DNA of 64,000 nucleotides from contig JAHLKC010000043.1 of assembly GCA_025449115.1 (NCBI GenBank), forward strand, positions 62,001 to 126,000. Reading direction: 5' to 3'. Both the position numbers and the translations under genes were made by a program. The notes beneath the pieces are model-generated. The model had not been told where the DNA came from. It did not search any database and worked only from the letters and a program-made list of their open reading frames with translations. Below are positions 49,182 through 60,982 of this stretch, one piece after another (position 1 is the stretch's first letter; each line of letters begins with the position of its first letter). Origin of the DNA: Chytridium lagenaria (Eukaryota > Chytridiomycota > Chytridiomycetes > Chytridiales > Chytridiaceae).

Positions 49182-50888
49182 TCAGTCTTCATAAACAGGT
49201 AAAGCAGGACCAGCTAAAGTAAATCTACTTCGAAGTACTTGAATCTCCTCCAAGAATTTCATAACGTCTGAGGATGCAGCATGTAGACCTAAAAGCGAAA
49301 TACGATAGGCGTCCATATCCCAAAGTTCTTTTCCGCAGATACGGTTGGCTACCAAGAGGTAAAGAGTGTAAGCTTTGCGCTGATAATAAAAAAAAGGCAA
49401 ACGTTGGTAAAGTAACCCCAAAAACTTACTCTCAAAGATGGTGATGATGTGAGAAGCTATACGCTTAGCGTGAAGCCAATTCACCGTCTGCCTCGCATTC
49501 CATACTTGAGGATGTAATTCGTCACTTTCCGATTCAAGACTGGTAGTCGCTTTTGCGAGACATGCTCAAGGGGGTAGAAATCAAGGGGGTAGCAATAGTT
49601 TCGGGGAAAACTGACCCTGACAACGAAGATGAATATATGGTAGTAAACGAAAGTGGTTCCTTTACATCGATGGACGACGAAAGGCTTTGTGAACTTTCAT
49701 AGGCTTCAGGAGGCGTGTAAGGGGGGTGCCATTGAAATGCGGTGAGACGGAACGCTAGTAGTCGCCGCAAACATAGTACTTGATTGAACAGAGAAAGGAT
49801 GTGAAACGCTGTCATTCGTGACATTAACACTTCCGCTATGTTCGGCAGCAGCGAAGCCTTGCCCATATGCAGAGTTATCGACTGTGTATGCAGGAGAATC
49901 CCGTCCGGCAGGTTTTGTGTGGTAAGGAAAAGCGGAAACCGAAACATTCTCGTTTTTACTATAATCACCTTTTTTCGGTTTTCTACGTTTGAGAAAAATC
50001 GCAAACGCAATGGCACCCGCTACTCCCAAAGCGGCAGCAAAACTACCAACTCCGACAGCGATCATGGTGTTGGAATCAGACGATGACATTGTTTTAGATG
50101 CGCTTTCGTTTGTCCGGATCGACGAGCCATTCAATTCAACGGTAACGATAGTTGAAGAATTAACGGGGATATTATTGGGTGCAGCCAACAATGCCGTTGT
50201 GATTTGTGCTATAGATAAGAATGACGACTGTCCCGCGAAAGAAGCAGACTCGACTGGTACGGGCTCCGTTGTTGTCATAAAGCGCACGTCGTCGTTTTGG
50301 TTGGGTTGACTAGGTTGAGATATTGTATTGGAAATCGGAGATTCCGACGGCGCTACAGGTACAGCAGGTTGCGAAGGAGGTGATGAGGGAGAGGCCGAAG
50401 GAGAGATTGCGAATGGAGTAGAGGTAACGCCGTTCTGCAGTACCGCGGCTCCTTCTGTTGTTGGAAGGTTAAGCAAGCATCCTTTCTACATAAAATCCAT
50501 AAAACAACAAATAGGACTGACCTTTTATGTAAGCATTTTGAAAAGGTCCAAAGCCGTTCGCATCACTGAGGTACAATGGAAGCACAAAGGGATAACAATT
50601 ATCTCGCAAGGTAGAATCAATGTTATCCCAGCAGATGAAACCACCGCAATCATTACGAGAGTTGCAAATGGCCATAGCAGAATCAACATTACGAGCAATG
50701 CAGCCAATTCCATTTTCAATCGTGCCGATGCATCTGCTGTCCTTGATATCTGGCATCCTATTCTGTGCACCGATGCTGGCCATGAAACCGTAGCCGGGAG
50801 TATTAAACCTTCTTCTTTCAGTGGCACTGCAGATTTAATTAGAATGACATAGATAACAACGACCGGCTGTCAGCTGCACATACCTCAT
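49182..50888 (-). CDS. Single-pass membrane protein with extracellular Cys-rich region and cytoplasmic SAM-like domain
   Basis: Order on the minus strand: a Cys-rich part (50826-about 50521) with RCIGTIENGIGCIARN, AMAICNSRNDCGGFICWDN and LRDNCYPFVLPLYLSDANGF; an intron; a Ser/Pro/Thr-rich stalk (from about 50465; SPSASPSSPPSQPAVPVAPS) with several N-x-S/T sites; a transmembrane helix MIAVGVGSFAAALGVAGAIA followed by stop-transfer FLKRRKPKKG; a Ser-rich cytoplasmic part with AFPYHTKPAGRDSPAYTVDN; and at the C-terminus two helical blocks, NARQTVNWLHAKRIASHIIT and ICGKELWDMDAYRISLLGLH followed by FLEEIQVLRSR, that look like a sterile alpha motif. It ends PALPVYED-stop. I set the start at a tiny ATGAG exon (50888) but found no clear signal peptide, so the 5' end is uncertain. 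Slips near 49,700 and 49,360. Receptor-like role is inference. Confidence 0.6.
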
Positions 50889-50981
50889 GGTTTTGATGAT
50901 GATTGAGAATGGATTAAAAAAAAAAGGGATAAATGGAAGCGATGATCAAACAAAGTAGGTAGTTAAATGTGATCCCAAACG

Positions 50982-51115
50982 AATGAATGAATGAATGAAT
51001 GAATGGGTGAGTGAGTGAGTGAATGAGTACGTGAATGAATGAGTAAGTGAATGAATGAGTGAGTGAGTGAATAAAGTGAGTGAAATGAATGAATGAAGGA
51101 TCCACTGGTGACGAT
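50982..51115. repeat. Degenerate (GAAT/GAGT)n tetranucleotide array
   Basis: About 130 bases of GAAT and GAGT units with interspersed GGGT, GTAC and GTGA variants. Its minus-strand reading gives spurious Ser/Thr/His frames. Confidence 0.85.
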
Positions 51116-51930
51116 GCCACCACCAAACGAATATCAATTTCAAGTATTATAAATATATGAAATGTATATGAATGAAGAAAAAAAGGAGTAAATAAATAAA
51201 TAATAAATAAATAAATACATGAAACAGTAGTCAAGTACATATTTAATAAAATGTAAAATTGAAAATCAAATACATAAATATAGAAATCGGCTGAAAAGAG
51301 GCTTTTTTTGCCATACGTATATTTATGTTTGATGTTGACGACCATTGAGGAAGTATTTATCAACTCCAACTATATTTTTATGTTTCAACCATTGAGCCTC
51401 AATTCTCGTATCGCAGGCAGTTATAGCCTATCCCCATACTAGCCAAGGTTCTGTCATTTTGTACGTGTTTTCTATACATGTCTATTTTCACTTTCTATCA
51501 TACGGTTCTCATACAGACCCTCTAGCGTTATATATTTGAATGCAAATAAAAATAACATACAAAGCAACCATTCAAGAAACACGATAAAGTATACTACACC
51601 AAATGCTGAATTTAAAGTGAACGGGATTGATGGCATTTCGAACGATTGTGTGTATGCTGCACCGCGATATTTCTTATACGTGCATGTATCGGTGATGACA
51701 AAGGGGTTGTGAGTCTTAATACTCACAGAGCTCCTCGGAATATCAAAACCAGTCGCAAAGACTCCTCTCCATACTCAAGAATTCCGAAAGATCAAAAAAA
51801 CCAGCTGCCCTGAAAAGGATGGAGGACTGGTCGTGTTTCCATCTGGATATTCCCGCTCTACAACGTATGCGTACAGGAAGCAAACTATAAAGACCTTGAA
51901 CTGTTAAATCTGCAGAAGGCGAATCCGCAG

Positions 51931-52007
51931 AAGAAGGAAGTGGTGTTGTTTAGAAAAGATATCATGAAAAGAAGGAAGTGGTGTTGTTTAGAAAAAGATA
52001 TCATGAA
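51931..52007. repeat. Tandem 37-bp direct duplication
   Basis: The segment AAGAAGGAAGTGGTGTTGTT plus 17 more bases (51931-51967) recurs at 51969-52007 with one extra A in an A run. Confidence 0.85.
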
Positions 52008-52208
52008 GCGGATAATATTAGCTTTGTTGATTCATTTGATTATATGAGCTTATCAGAGGGCTAGTTTGACTGCAGTCGCTAGTTTGGGACACTTTGTTGA
52101 GGCGAAAGAGTTATTCACGTACATAAATATTAGCAAGTGTGTGGTTCCAAGTTCGAAAACACTTGGTGACAATTTCTCATAAACAAAGATAACAACTCCG
52201 ATTGAAAC

Positions 52209-53698
52209 ATGGTTGTATTGGTAGTCAAGCGAGGAGAGGACCACGTCCTCAACGTGGAGAACTACAGTCAGCAGCAAAGTATCCGATCTCATTGATTCAA
52301 TTGCAAAGCTGTTTTGTTCGAAAATACGGTTAAATCGTCTGGTAGAGGGTGAGTGCATGGTTTAGCTCTTTCACCATCACTATGACTTCTGCCCAATACA
52401 GTTGTGAAATGGGTGAGAGTCTGGCCTCATAACCATAGCTTTTGTCGTCATTTATATCATATTAAACTTCCTTACGGAGATCATGTTGTTCCTGTTTGCT
52501 TAAGCTGACAATATCCTTAGCAACGTCCGATATTTTGAAGCATGGTTTGCTTAAGCACGGGCTCCTTAACAAAAGCATCAAAGAGCTTGAGGACGCTGAT
52601 GACGATGATGACGACGAAGACGTTGGAACTGTAGCAAAGATACAAGACCCGAATGTTGGGACTTTGATGACAGTGGAGGGACGGACTTTCATCTTCAATC
52701 CGGACCCCACAGGACAGCGCAATGGCGAGAGTGCGTTTATATGTTATTTTCTTCGACTGGTTGGCCAAAGTTAATCAGTAACCGCATAGGTCCCATTCCC
52801 GACATTGCGAATACATTAAGGACGACTCTTGATGATGCAAGCAAACTTCTTGACAAGGTGAAGCCACTGTAGGGACTTCAACATGCTGAACCCTTTTGCA
52901 AGGAATACGCGAAATCTGGAAAATTCCTAACGGAGTCTGATATTCAGGAATCTATTCGGCTCATCGGTGGTGCTCTCACTATAGCGTATCCGATGGGTCT
53001 CCCCTCAGGTGAACCTGCGAAAATTCTTTTAGACGATAAAGAAGATATAGAGGTGAGGCAAAGAATGTATATCAACACCGTACGCTGACTTTTGATGCAG
53101 GATATTAAAGATTATATCCCACCTTTCGAGGCTTCACTTTGGTGGGCAGGCCGTGAGCTCCAGGCAGCAAAGACTTTGAGTGAGTTTATTGGAAAAAATG
53201 AAAAGACCAAGATTATTGTGAAACTTCAACGGGTATGTCATCTCTAACCTCTGACTCCCTTTCCTTGATCTGCAGCGATATCTCCGCTTACTCGTTCTCC
53301 TTTTTTGGAAAACCGTAGAAATCTCAAGGTGCCCCAGTGAGAGAGCCCCCGCTGGATGAAATGTCTCAACGGAACTTGATGGCGTACTACTACAAAAAGC
53401 AGGAGCTTGACAAGGTGGGTGTCTAGTTTACCAATTTATTCCCTTTTTGATCGGCCAATCTCGCCGGAAGTTCTCCCTTTACCCCTTCTTTTTTTTATTT
53501 AATATTTATTATGACCACGCCCAAGCCTTTATCGAATGAAATAACAGTTTATTGACGGCATCGATCTTCCATCATTATACTTTTTAGAAACTCGCGGAGA
53601 ACAAGGATGATGATTACTTGAACTCTTCATGGGCCAACCCAGGATCCCTCAAGCAAGCGTTCAATGGGCTTTCTGGTGGGGTGGATTGGAAGCCATAA
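52209..53698 (+). CDS. CFAP298: CFAP298 (Kurly/C21orf59), dynein-arm assembly factor
   Basis: Cilia- and flagella-associated protein needed for outer dynein arm assembly; found in organisms with motile cilia. Start MVVLVVKRGEDHVLNVENYS matches the family's N-terminus. It continues KVSDLIDSIAKLFCSKIRLN, SDILKHGLLKHGLLNKSIKE, an acidic patch, NVGTLMTVEGRTFIFNPDPT, GQRNGE, LRTTLDDASKLLDKV, ESIRLIGGALTIAYPMGLPS, LLDDKEDIE, ASLWWAGRELQAAKTLSEFI, GKNEKTKIIVKLQR, GAPVREPPLDEMSQRNLMAY, YYKKQELDKKLAENKDDDYL and NSSWANPGSLKQAFNGL, ending GGVDWKP-stop. The YPMGLP, LWWA-x-KEL-like, GKNEKTKII and GAP-REP blocks are diagnostic. About seven exons; slips near 52278 and 52870 (an in-frame TAG after DKVKPL). 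It strongly supports a flagellated host. Confidence 0.92.
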
Positions 53699-55119
53699 AC
53701 AAAGCGCCATGTAGATTTGTCACCTTCTGTTCAAAATAAAAATAAAAAACAAAAGTGCAAATCTTTTTTATTCAGTTGGGGAGGTTATTGAAATCTTTTG
53801 CATCACTATGAGCGCATTCTTTTAGATTGTGAAAAGTGGCGCCATCAACCAGCCAGCTTCCATTTTTCATGTTTTCCCATTCTCCCTGATGAACGTAAAT
53901 GAAGAAAGTGAAAGATACAAGCGTGTTTTCTACAGACAGGCATCAGGGATATGAACATGCAGATAAAACGATGACAGTCATATCTTTGTTTATGAATGGA
54001 AAGAATTCAAATATATCTAGTCTTTGTGAGTAAAGTTTATTAAACATTTTTGATGAATAGTAGAGATGCTAACATTATTACTTACAATATAAGGCGTACC
54101 TCAACCGCGTCTCTAACCGCACTTGCTGTTAAAGCTATGGACCACTAATATAATAATATCGTAAACATGAAAGAAATCAGGTCAAACCCCCATAAGTGAA
54201 TATAACCAAATCTCAGCAAATGGATCAATAATAAAATATGCACATGTTTTCATATTAAAATTATTCAAAGAAAATCTTTGTCTAAAATCGATCATGATAA
54301 ATAATAGATTAAAAGATTTGATAAATTGAACTGACAATGCTCACCACCACCTAATAGGCACTAATAAAAAGTAAAACTAAAAGCAAAACGCCGGAAGATC
54401 CCTCTTTTGCCTGCTTGTTGGTTTTACCCCCAACTGCGATTTTTGTAAGTGCTGGCACCACCAAATATTAATAAACGCTTACAACCCACAGCAGTGCTAA
54501 TCTGCGTTATCTTTTCTATTACTGCTATTGTTGCTGCCTTGTCGCCTTTTTTGTTTTCATATTTTGGCTCCGCTTCATATAAAAAAGAAAAAAAAACTCA
54601 ATAAAAACCCCCTCACTGATTCACACTTCCCCCTCGCGCTGTTCATTCATCCATCTATCCATCCTCCCATTACCCATCTATCCCCCCTATCAACATTACT
54701 CTCAACAAACACCACTCCTTGATCTTGACGGCATCATCATTCACATACATATATATCTATAGGTTAGTTGTCAATGCGATTATCACATATTGCATTATCG
54801 CATATCTCTTTTTCCCCATTCCATATCGTTTTATCTTAAAGCATCTTGGTTTTCGTGTTTTGACGCTGGGGCTTCTCATGTCCGGAAAATCATTTTTCAC
54901 GAATCATCAGCCATCTGATTTTCCAAGCAAAAAAAAATAATAACATCCCATTCAAAACCCATTCTTGCCCATCCACCCAACGACCAACAACCAACCAAAC
55001 CAACCAACCGACCTAACAACCCAATCCATCCATCCACATCATTCATACTAGGTGACGAATTTTGTTCATATAGCACACCCATCACCACCACCTCGTTTCT
55101 CTTCAACCTCTAGCTCATC
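53699..55119. promoter_or_regulatory. Long intergenic region with probable ACL leader
   Basis: 1.4 kb. The first 800 bases are A/T-rich and featureless. The last 550 bases are C/A-rich with CATCCATC repeats and ACCAACCAACC, ending just before the ATG at 55120. GTTAGT at about 54763 and an acceptor-like CATACTAG at about 55044-55051 could flank a 5'-UTR intron. No gene. Confidence 0.4.
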
Positions 55120-58100
55120 ATGTCTGCAAAGTACGGAACGCGCACATTGCTGCTTCGCTCTCTGTCAAAAGCCCATGGTCTAACAGTTCTTGCGTTTACA
55201 TACATACTCATCCATCGCCTACCCACGCCTACTTCCATCGTCCATGCACTCTAGCCCATCCGCGAGTACGATGGCAAGCTGCTCCTTGCCCACTGGCTTC
55301 CTAAGCTCTCCTACCCGAGGAGGCCGGCAAGCCCGCAACCAACGCGACCGCTACACCGCTGCCACCTTCATTGCCCCTTCCACCATGGCCCACGCCGTCT
55401 TTGACTTCACTATCCGTGAGAACCAAGGCGATGCCGCCTTTGCCACCCACGTTAACGATGTCTTCAACAAGCTTCAGGTTGCTCACCCTTGGCTCCTTAC
55501 TGAGAGGCTGGTTTGCAAGCCTGACCAGCTTATTAAGAGGAGAGGAAAGAATGGACTTCTTGGGATCAACTTGGATTGGGCAAATGTGAAGCAGTGGATT
55601 AGTGCTAGGGCTGGAACAAAGTTCAACGTATGTATTGATTTTGCTTTGGTTTTGGTCGTGACTATGTTGGAAGTCAAGTCAAAGAACGTGGCCGTAACCG
55701 CCAATAACTCTTCTTTAATTTGCTCTTTACTTTGACAGCTCGAGAAGACTTCAGGTTACCTCCACACTTTCCTTATTGAGCCCCTTGTACCGCACGCCCA
55801 AGATACCGAGTTTACATCTGCATTCAGTCCGTTCGTGAGGGCGACATCATCTTTTTCACCCACGAAGGTGGTGTTGATGTTGGTGACGTTGACGCCAAAG
55901 CCAAGAAACTCTTGATTTCTGTTAACGCACCATTCCCCTCAGTTTCTGAGATCAAGAAGACTCTCCTTGGTGGTAAGTGCCTCTCCCTGAGTGTCCTCTA
56001 TTTTTAACTGTTGTTTACAACTGCTTACTAATCGTTCATCGATAAACAGAGGTCAAGGCTTCAAAGCACGCCGTCCTTGTTGAGTTTATCACCAGGTTGT
56101 ACGCTGTGTACGCCGACCTCCAGTTCACCTACCTTGAAATCAACCCTCTCGTCGTCACCGAATCCGCCAGTGGCGAAACCAACGTCTACTACCTCGACTT
56201 GGCCGCCAAGCTCGACCAGACCGCCGATTTCGAGGCCGGAAAGAAATGGGCAATCGCTCGCCAGGCTGCCTACGCTCTTGTTGGCCCGACCCCTGCTTGG
56301 GGCCCCCTATGGAGTTCCCCGCTCCTTTCGGACGTGAGCTTACTAAGGAGGAGGCCTACATTGCGGATCTTGACGCCAAGACGGGTGCCTCGCTCAAGTT
56401 GACTGTTTTGAACCCACATGGACGTATCTGGACTATGGTTGCCGGTGGTGGTGCTTCCGTTGTTTACTCTGACGCTATTGCCGGTCATGGCTTTTCCCAC
56501 GAGCTTGCAAACTACGGAGAGTACTCGGGTGCTCCCTCCGAGAGTCAGACTTATGAATACGCCAAGACCATTCTTGACTTGATGACTCGCGGTGCCCCTC
56601 ACCCTGAGGGCAAGTACCTCTTCATTGGTGGTGGTATTGCCAACTTCACCAACGTTGCCGCCACCTTCAAGGGTATTATTCGCGCTCTTCGTGAGTTCCA
56701 CAAGCCCCTCCTCACCCACATGGTCAAGATTTACGTCCGTCGTGCCGGACCCAATTTCCAGGAGGGTCTGAGGCTTATCAAGAACATTGGTGAGAACCTT
56801 GGCCTTGACATGCACGTCTTTGGTCCCGAGATGCACGTCACTGGCATCGTCCCCCTTGCCCTTAAGAACGATACTTCCCACCTTGTCAATGGCAACTCTG
56901 CTTCCCTTGGTGGTAACGACCTCTTGTCGATGAGTTACGCCTGCACCTCCCTCAGTCGTCTCCAACACCGCTACCGTCTCTGCCCCCATTGCCAAGGCCA
57001 TCTCCTCTGCCATCGACAAATACGTGAAGAGCGCCACCGCTGCCGAGGGTGCTGCATTGCCTCTACTTTCAGCAACAAGACTCGCGCTTTTATCTACGGC
57101 ATGCAACCGCGTGCCGTCCAGGGCATGCTCGACTTTGACTTCATGTGCAAGCGCTCCCAGCCCTCTGTCGCCTGCATGATCTACCCGTTCGGTGGTCACC
57201 ACGTGCAGAAGTTCTATTGGGGAACCAAGGAGACTCTCCTCCCTGTTTACACTTCGATCGCTGAGGCTGCTGCCAAGTTCCCTGATGTCGATGTTGTCAT
57301 TAACTTTGCGTCGTTCCGCAGTGTGTTGAGAGCACGTCAGAGTTGCTTGAGTACCCGCAGTTCAAATCTATTGCAATTATTGCGGAGGGTGTGCCGGAGA
57401 AGAGAGCTAGGCAGCTTTTGCACATTGCAAGCCAAGAAGAATGTGTTGATTATTGGGCCTGCTACCGTTGGTGAGTATTTTTGTTTATAGGCGTCGATTA
57501 TCTCGTTCTGAACGCTTTTCTAACTCGTTTGCTTCTTTTAGGTGGTATTAAGCCTGGCTGCTTCAAGATCGGAAACACTGGTGGTATGATGGACAACATT
57601 GTTTCATCTCGCCTTTACCGCCCAGGCACCGTCGCCTACGTGTCCAAGTCCGGCGGTATGTCCAACGAGCTCAACAACATCATCTCTAGGTCTACTGATG
57701 GTGTTTACGAGGGTGTTGCCATTGGTGGTGACCGTTACCCTGGATCTACCTTTATTGACCACATGCTGAGGTACGAGCAAGACCCTAAAGCTAAGGCTCT
57801 TGTGCTTTTGGGAGAAGTTGGTGGCGTTGAAGAGTATACCGTTGCGGAGGCCGTCAAGAGCGGAAAGATTACTAAGCCTGTTGTCGCCTGGTGTATCGGT
57901 ACTTGCGCCAAGATGTTCACTACTGACGTGAGTACCATTTTTAAGTTTGTTCTTGGCTTTTCCGTGAATGCCTGATTCTATTTTCATATAGGTTCAATTC
58001 GGCCACGCTGGATCTTTTGCCAACTCTGATCTCGAGACGGCCGAGGCCAAGAACAATGCGCTCCGCGCCGCCGGTGTGATTGTCCCCGAAACCTTTGAGG

Positions 58101-59048
58101 ACATGCCCGCCGTCCTCGCCAAGCTCTTTAACGACCTTGTCTCCTCTGGTGTTGTTAAGGTTACCCCTGAGCCCGAGCCCCCCAAGATCCCCATTGATTA
58201 CTCGTGGGCGCAAGAGCTTGGTCTTATCCGTAAGCCCGCCTCCTTCATCTCCACGATTTGCGATGACCGTGGTCAAGAGCTCTTGTACGCCGGTATGGCC
58301 ATCTCTGAGGTCTTTAAGGAGGACATTGGTGTTGGTGGTGTCTTGTCTCTTTTGTGGTTCAAGCGCCGTCTTCCCATGTACGCCTCCAAGTTCATTGAAA
58401 TGGTTCTCATGCTCACCGCTGACCACGGACCCGCCGTCTCTGGAGCCCACAACACCATTGTCACTGCGCGTGCCGGTCGTGACCTTGTGAGCTCCCTCGC
58501 CTCTGGTCTTCTCACCATTGGTGAGAGGTTTGGTGGAGCTCTTGATGAGCCGCACAACTCTTCAGCTCTGCATACGACAAGGGCTTGTCCCCGCAAGAAT
58601 TTGTTGACTCGATGCGCAAGAAGCACCAACTCATTCTCGGTATCGGTCACAAGATCAAGTCCCGTACTAACCCCGATCTTCGTGTTGAGATTGTCAAGGA
58701 CTTTGTGTTTAACAACTTCCCGTCCTGCGAAATCCTCAAGTACGCGCTTGAGGTTGAGAAAATCACCACTTCTAAGAAGGATAACCTTATTCTCAACGTT
58801 GACGGTGCCGTTGGAGTTGCATTTGTTGACCTTTTGAGGACATGTGGAGGGTTCAGCCCTGAAGAGGCTGAAGAGTACATTCAGATTGGAACATTGAATG
58901 GCTTGTTTGTGTTGGGGAGGTCTATTGGGTTCATTGGACATTACCTTGACCAAAAAACGGTTGAAGCAGGGTCTTTACAGGCATCCTTGGGATGACATCA
59001 GCTACATATGTCACAGCCGCAGTCAACGGAGGGGCGGACGATGGTTGA
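55120..59048 (+). CDS. ATP-citrate lyase, single-chain form
   Basis: Makes cytosolic acetyl-CoA and oxaloacetate from citrate, CoA and ATP. After MSAK and a short intron: [180 protein letters not shown]; then, after a Ser/Ala linker with slips, [60 protein letters not shown], and the phosphohistidine segment [20 protein letters not shown]. The citrate-synthase-like C-terminus follows: [82 protein letters not shown]. Both halves are in one transcript, as in animals, not two genes as in ascomycetes. About six slips; the exact stop (59048 or 59099) is uncertain. Confidence 0.94.
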
Positions 59049-59729
59049 GGGTAAAGTGGCGATTCTTAAGGGTGTTGAGCCGCAACATGCTTGAGCCATA
59101 AGATTGATTGGTTGTCGAATTTCACTTCATCCCCCGCTTGTGTTTTTTTTTATTATTGCTTTGTGTCGTTGTCCTTTTTTGTATTTTTTCTACCTTTTTC
59201 TACAGTGTTGTCTCTTTGCGCTTATTCTCCAAAACAATTTTTGGGTGTTATCTCTCTCTCATGAAACTTTTTGTCGTTTACCCTTACCTTTATTTTTTGT
59301 AGATGTGGTTTGTTTTTTTTTAAATACAACAATATTATAAGAAAACACTATTGCTGTAAATGGATAATATAGTTGATGTGGATGGGCAGCAGTAAAGGAG
59401 ACGGGTGCTATCATGCTTTCTAGTCTAATAGTCTATCATGCTTTCTAGTCTATATATGCGCCAAACCATGGCTATATATATAGGTAACCAAGTGAACAAA
59501 TTATAATTGTCACCATTATTATTCAATTTAACATTATTTTTTATTTAATATTTATTTATTTATTCTTAAATATTATTTACATGGTGTATTACACAGTGAC
59601 AGGGGACTGGGTTTTGCTATTATAAATGAGGTTTCACACAGTCTCACAAACACAGGTATTTTATATTTATACAGCTTATGCCTTCCTCATCTTCATCCAT
59701 TCAAGTCACTCACCTCTACTGAACAGCGT
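59049..59729. other. Intergenic spacer with small duplications
   Basis: T-rich 3' flank of ACL, then an A/T-rich stretch (59500-59600). A 20-base direct repeat, CTATCATGCTTTCTAGTCTA, occurs at 59408-59427 and 59433-59452. No gene seen. Confidence 0.5.
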
Positions 59730-60776
59730 ATGCCTTCTTCACATTCATCCATCATCATCTCAAGAGGTGCTATCGCCATTAATGAATCAGAAATGTGTGG
59801 GTTCAGGTGCATCGGCGCTGTTTACAAGGCGTCTTATGCCGGCGAGACCGTCATTGTCAAGAAACTAAAGATGAATTCTCTCTCATCGTCTTCCAAAAAA
59901 GAGTTTAGCAAGAAGCAGAGACATTGTCAAAGCTGAACCATCCAAGGATCGTAAGGCTCTTGGGTCTTTTGGAAGAAGAAAATGGGTTCTCGCTTGTGCT
60001 CGAGGTAGGAGAAATCATTCAGTTTTAATTGATCGTTCCTTCATGTATAATTTGGTACTATCAAAACTGAAGCTCATGTTCAAATTATTTAGTATCTTCA
60101 ACTTGGATCTCTTTGCGACTTTTATACCTCCCGCCCCGTTCTTCCGTTTCCAAATCGTCTCTCGTTGGCAACCGACATGGCAAGCGGCATATTATTCCTT
60201 CATTCGTTGAGCCCACCTGTTCTTCATCGTGATATCAAGTCTCTCAACATTCTCCTCCATACTGACATTGCCGGAGAGCTCCACGCCAAATCACAGACTT
60301 TGAATAGCTGCCGTGATGCAGCATACTCATGCACTAGCCACTACTGACAGTTAAAAATGACCGCAACTGAAAATTCCGACAACGAAATCGCAAAAGGCAC
60401 GCTTTTTTGGATGGCTCACAGTTGCATAGCATGATCGCTGTAAGTTTAAACCGTTATTTTATTTTGTTTTTGGTTTGCTTTATAATTGGTATTCTGGTTT
60501 CTAACGCTTGCAACAGTACAGCCAGCTGTGATGTCTACTCGTTTGTGTCGTCCTCTCGGAGCTTTTTAGCTGGAAGGGTCCATTCGGGATCCCCTCTCCG
60601 AGCTCCCCCTGATGTCCTCTTTCAGATTTTGATGCTCAGAAGTTGTCCCCGAAGTAGAGCTTGACGAGGCATCTATAGAAATGCTTCAATTGGGTCTTCG
60701 TGTGTTTCCTTAACGCTCTCGACCGGCGACCATTGGGAGCGTGATGGAAGTGTTAAGGGAATGTTGGGAAAAGTGA
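59730..60776 (+). CDS. Protein kinase, tyrosine-kinase-like (TKL) type
   Basis: Compact Ser/Thr kinase with no clear extra domain. ATG 59730 gives MPSSHSSIIISRGAIAINES. The glycine loop reads V-G-S-G-A-S then, after a one-base slip, GAVYKASYAG. Then ETVIVKKLKMNS (ATP-binding Lys), EAETLSKLNHPRIVRLLGLL, EEENGFSLVLEYLQLGSLCD, FYTSRPVLPFPNRLSLATDM, ASGILFLHSLSPPVLHRDIK, SLNILL, ITDFGIAAVMQ, KGTLFWMAPE-like, CDVYSFGVVLSELFSWKGPF, and RPATIGSVMEVLRECWEK-stop. HRDIKSLNILL plus the CDVYSFG and RP-x-x-x-x-V-x-x-L end place it in the TKL group, which is expanded in many chytrids. Two introns (about 60006-60092 and 60439-60516). At least five frame slips in about 850 coding bases, so pseudogenisation cannot be excluded. 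Confidence 0.72.
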
Positions 60777-60982
60777 CTGTATTGCCTGCCAAAAGGTTAT
60801 AGGTGAGGCGGATTTTGTAAAGTCGGTAGAATAATGGTACGTATTTCTTTTTATTTCAACTTCAAGTATCTAGTTTGCTATCGTATAGTTTTTCCCTTCC
60901 TGATAAAAAAATATTAATTTATTATACAGGCCAATAACTCTCTATCATCGATGCAACCACCTTCAAACCAACAAGTTCGATC

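Larger units (their letters stand above)
50889..52208. other. Intergenic region with microsatellite and small duplication
   Basis: 1.3 kb between the membrane-SAM gene (minus) and CFAP298 (plus). Holds a GAAT/GAGT tetranucleotide array (50982-51115), AATA repeats at about 51191-51217 and a 37-base direct duplication near 51931-52007. No gene supported. Confidence 0.5.

Noticed and set aside
50914..51369. Minus-strand ORF of Ser/Thr/His/Ile repeats
   Set aside because: Translation of the GAAT/GAGT microsatellite.
52053..52358. Minus-strand ORF of 101 residues
   Set aside because: Overlaps exon 1 of CFAP298 on the opposite strand, which has clear family sequence.
56270..57202. 310-residue minus-strand ORF opposite ATP-citrate lyase
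   Set aside because: Antisense shadow of a codon-biased conserved gene; no recognisable motifs.
58273..58953. 226-residue minus-strand ORF
   Set aside because: Also antisense to the citrate-synthase-like half of ATP-citrate lyase.
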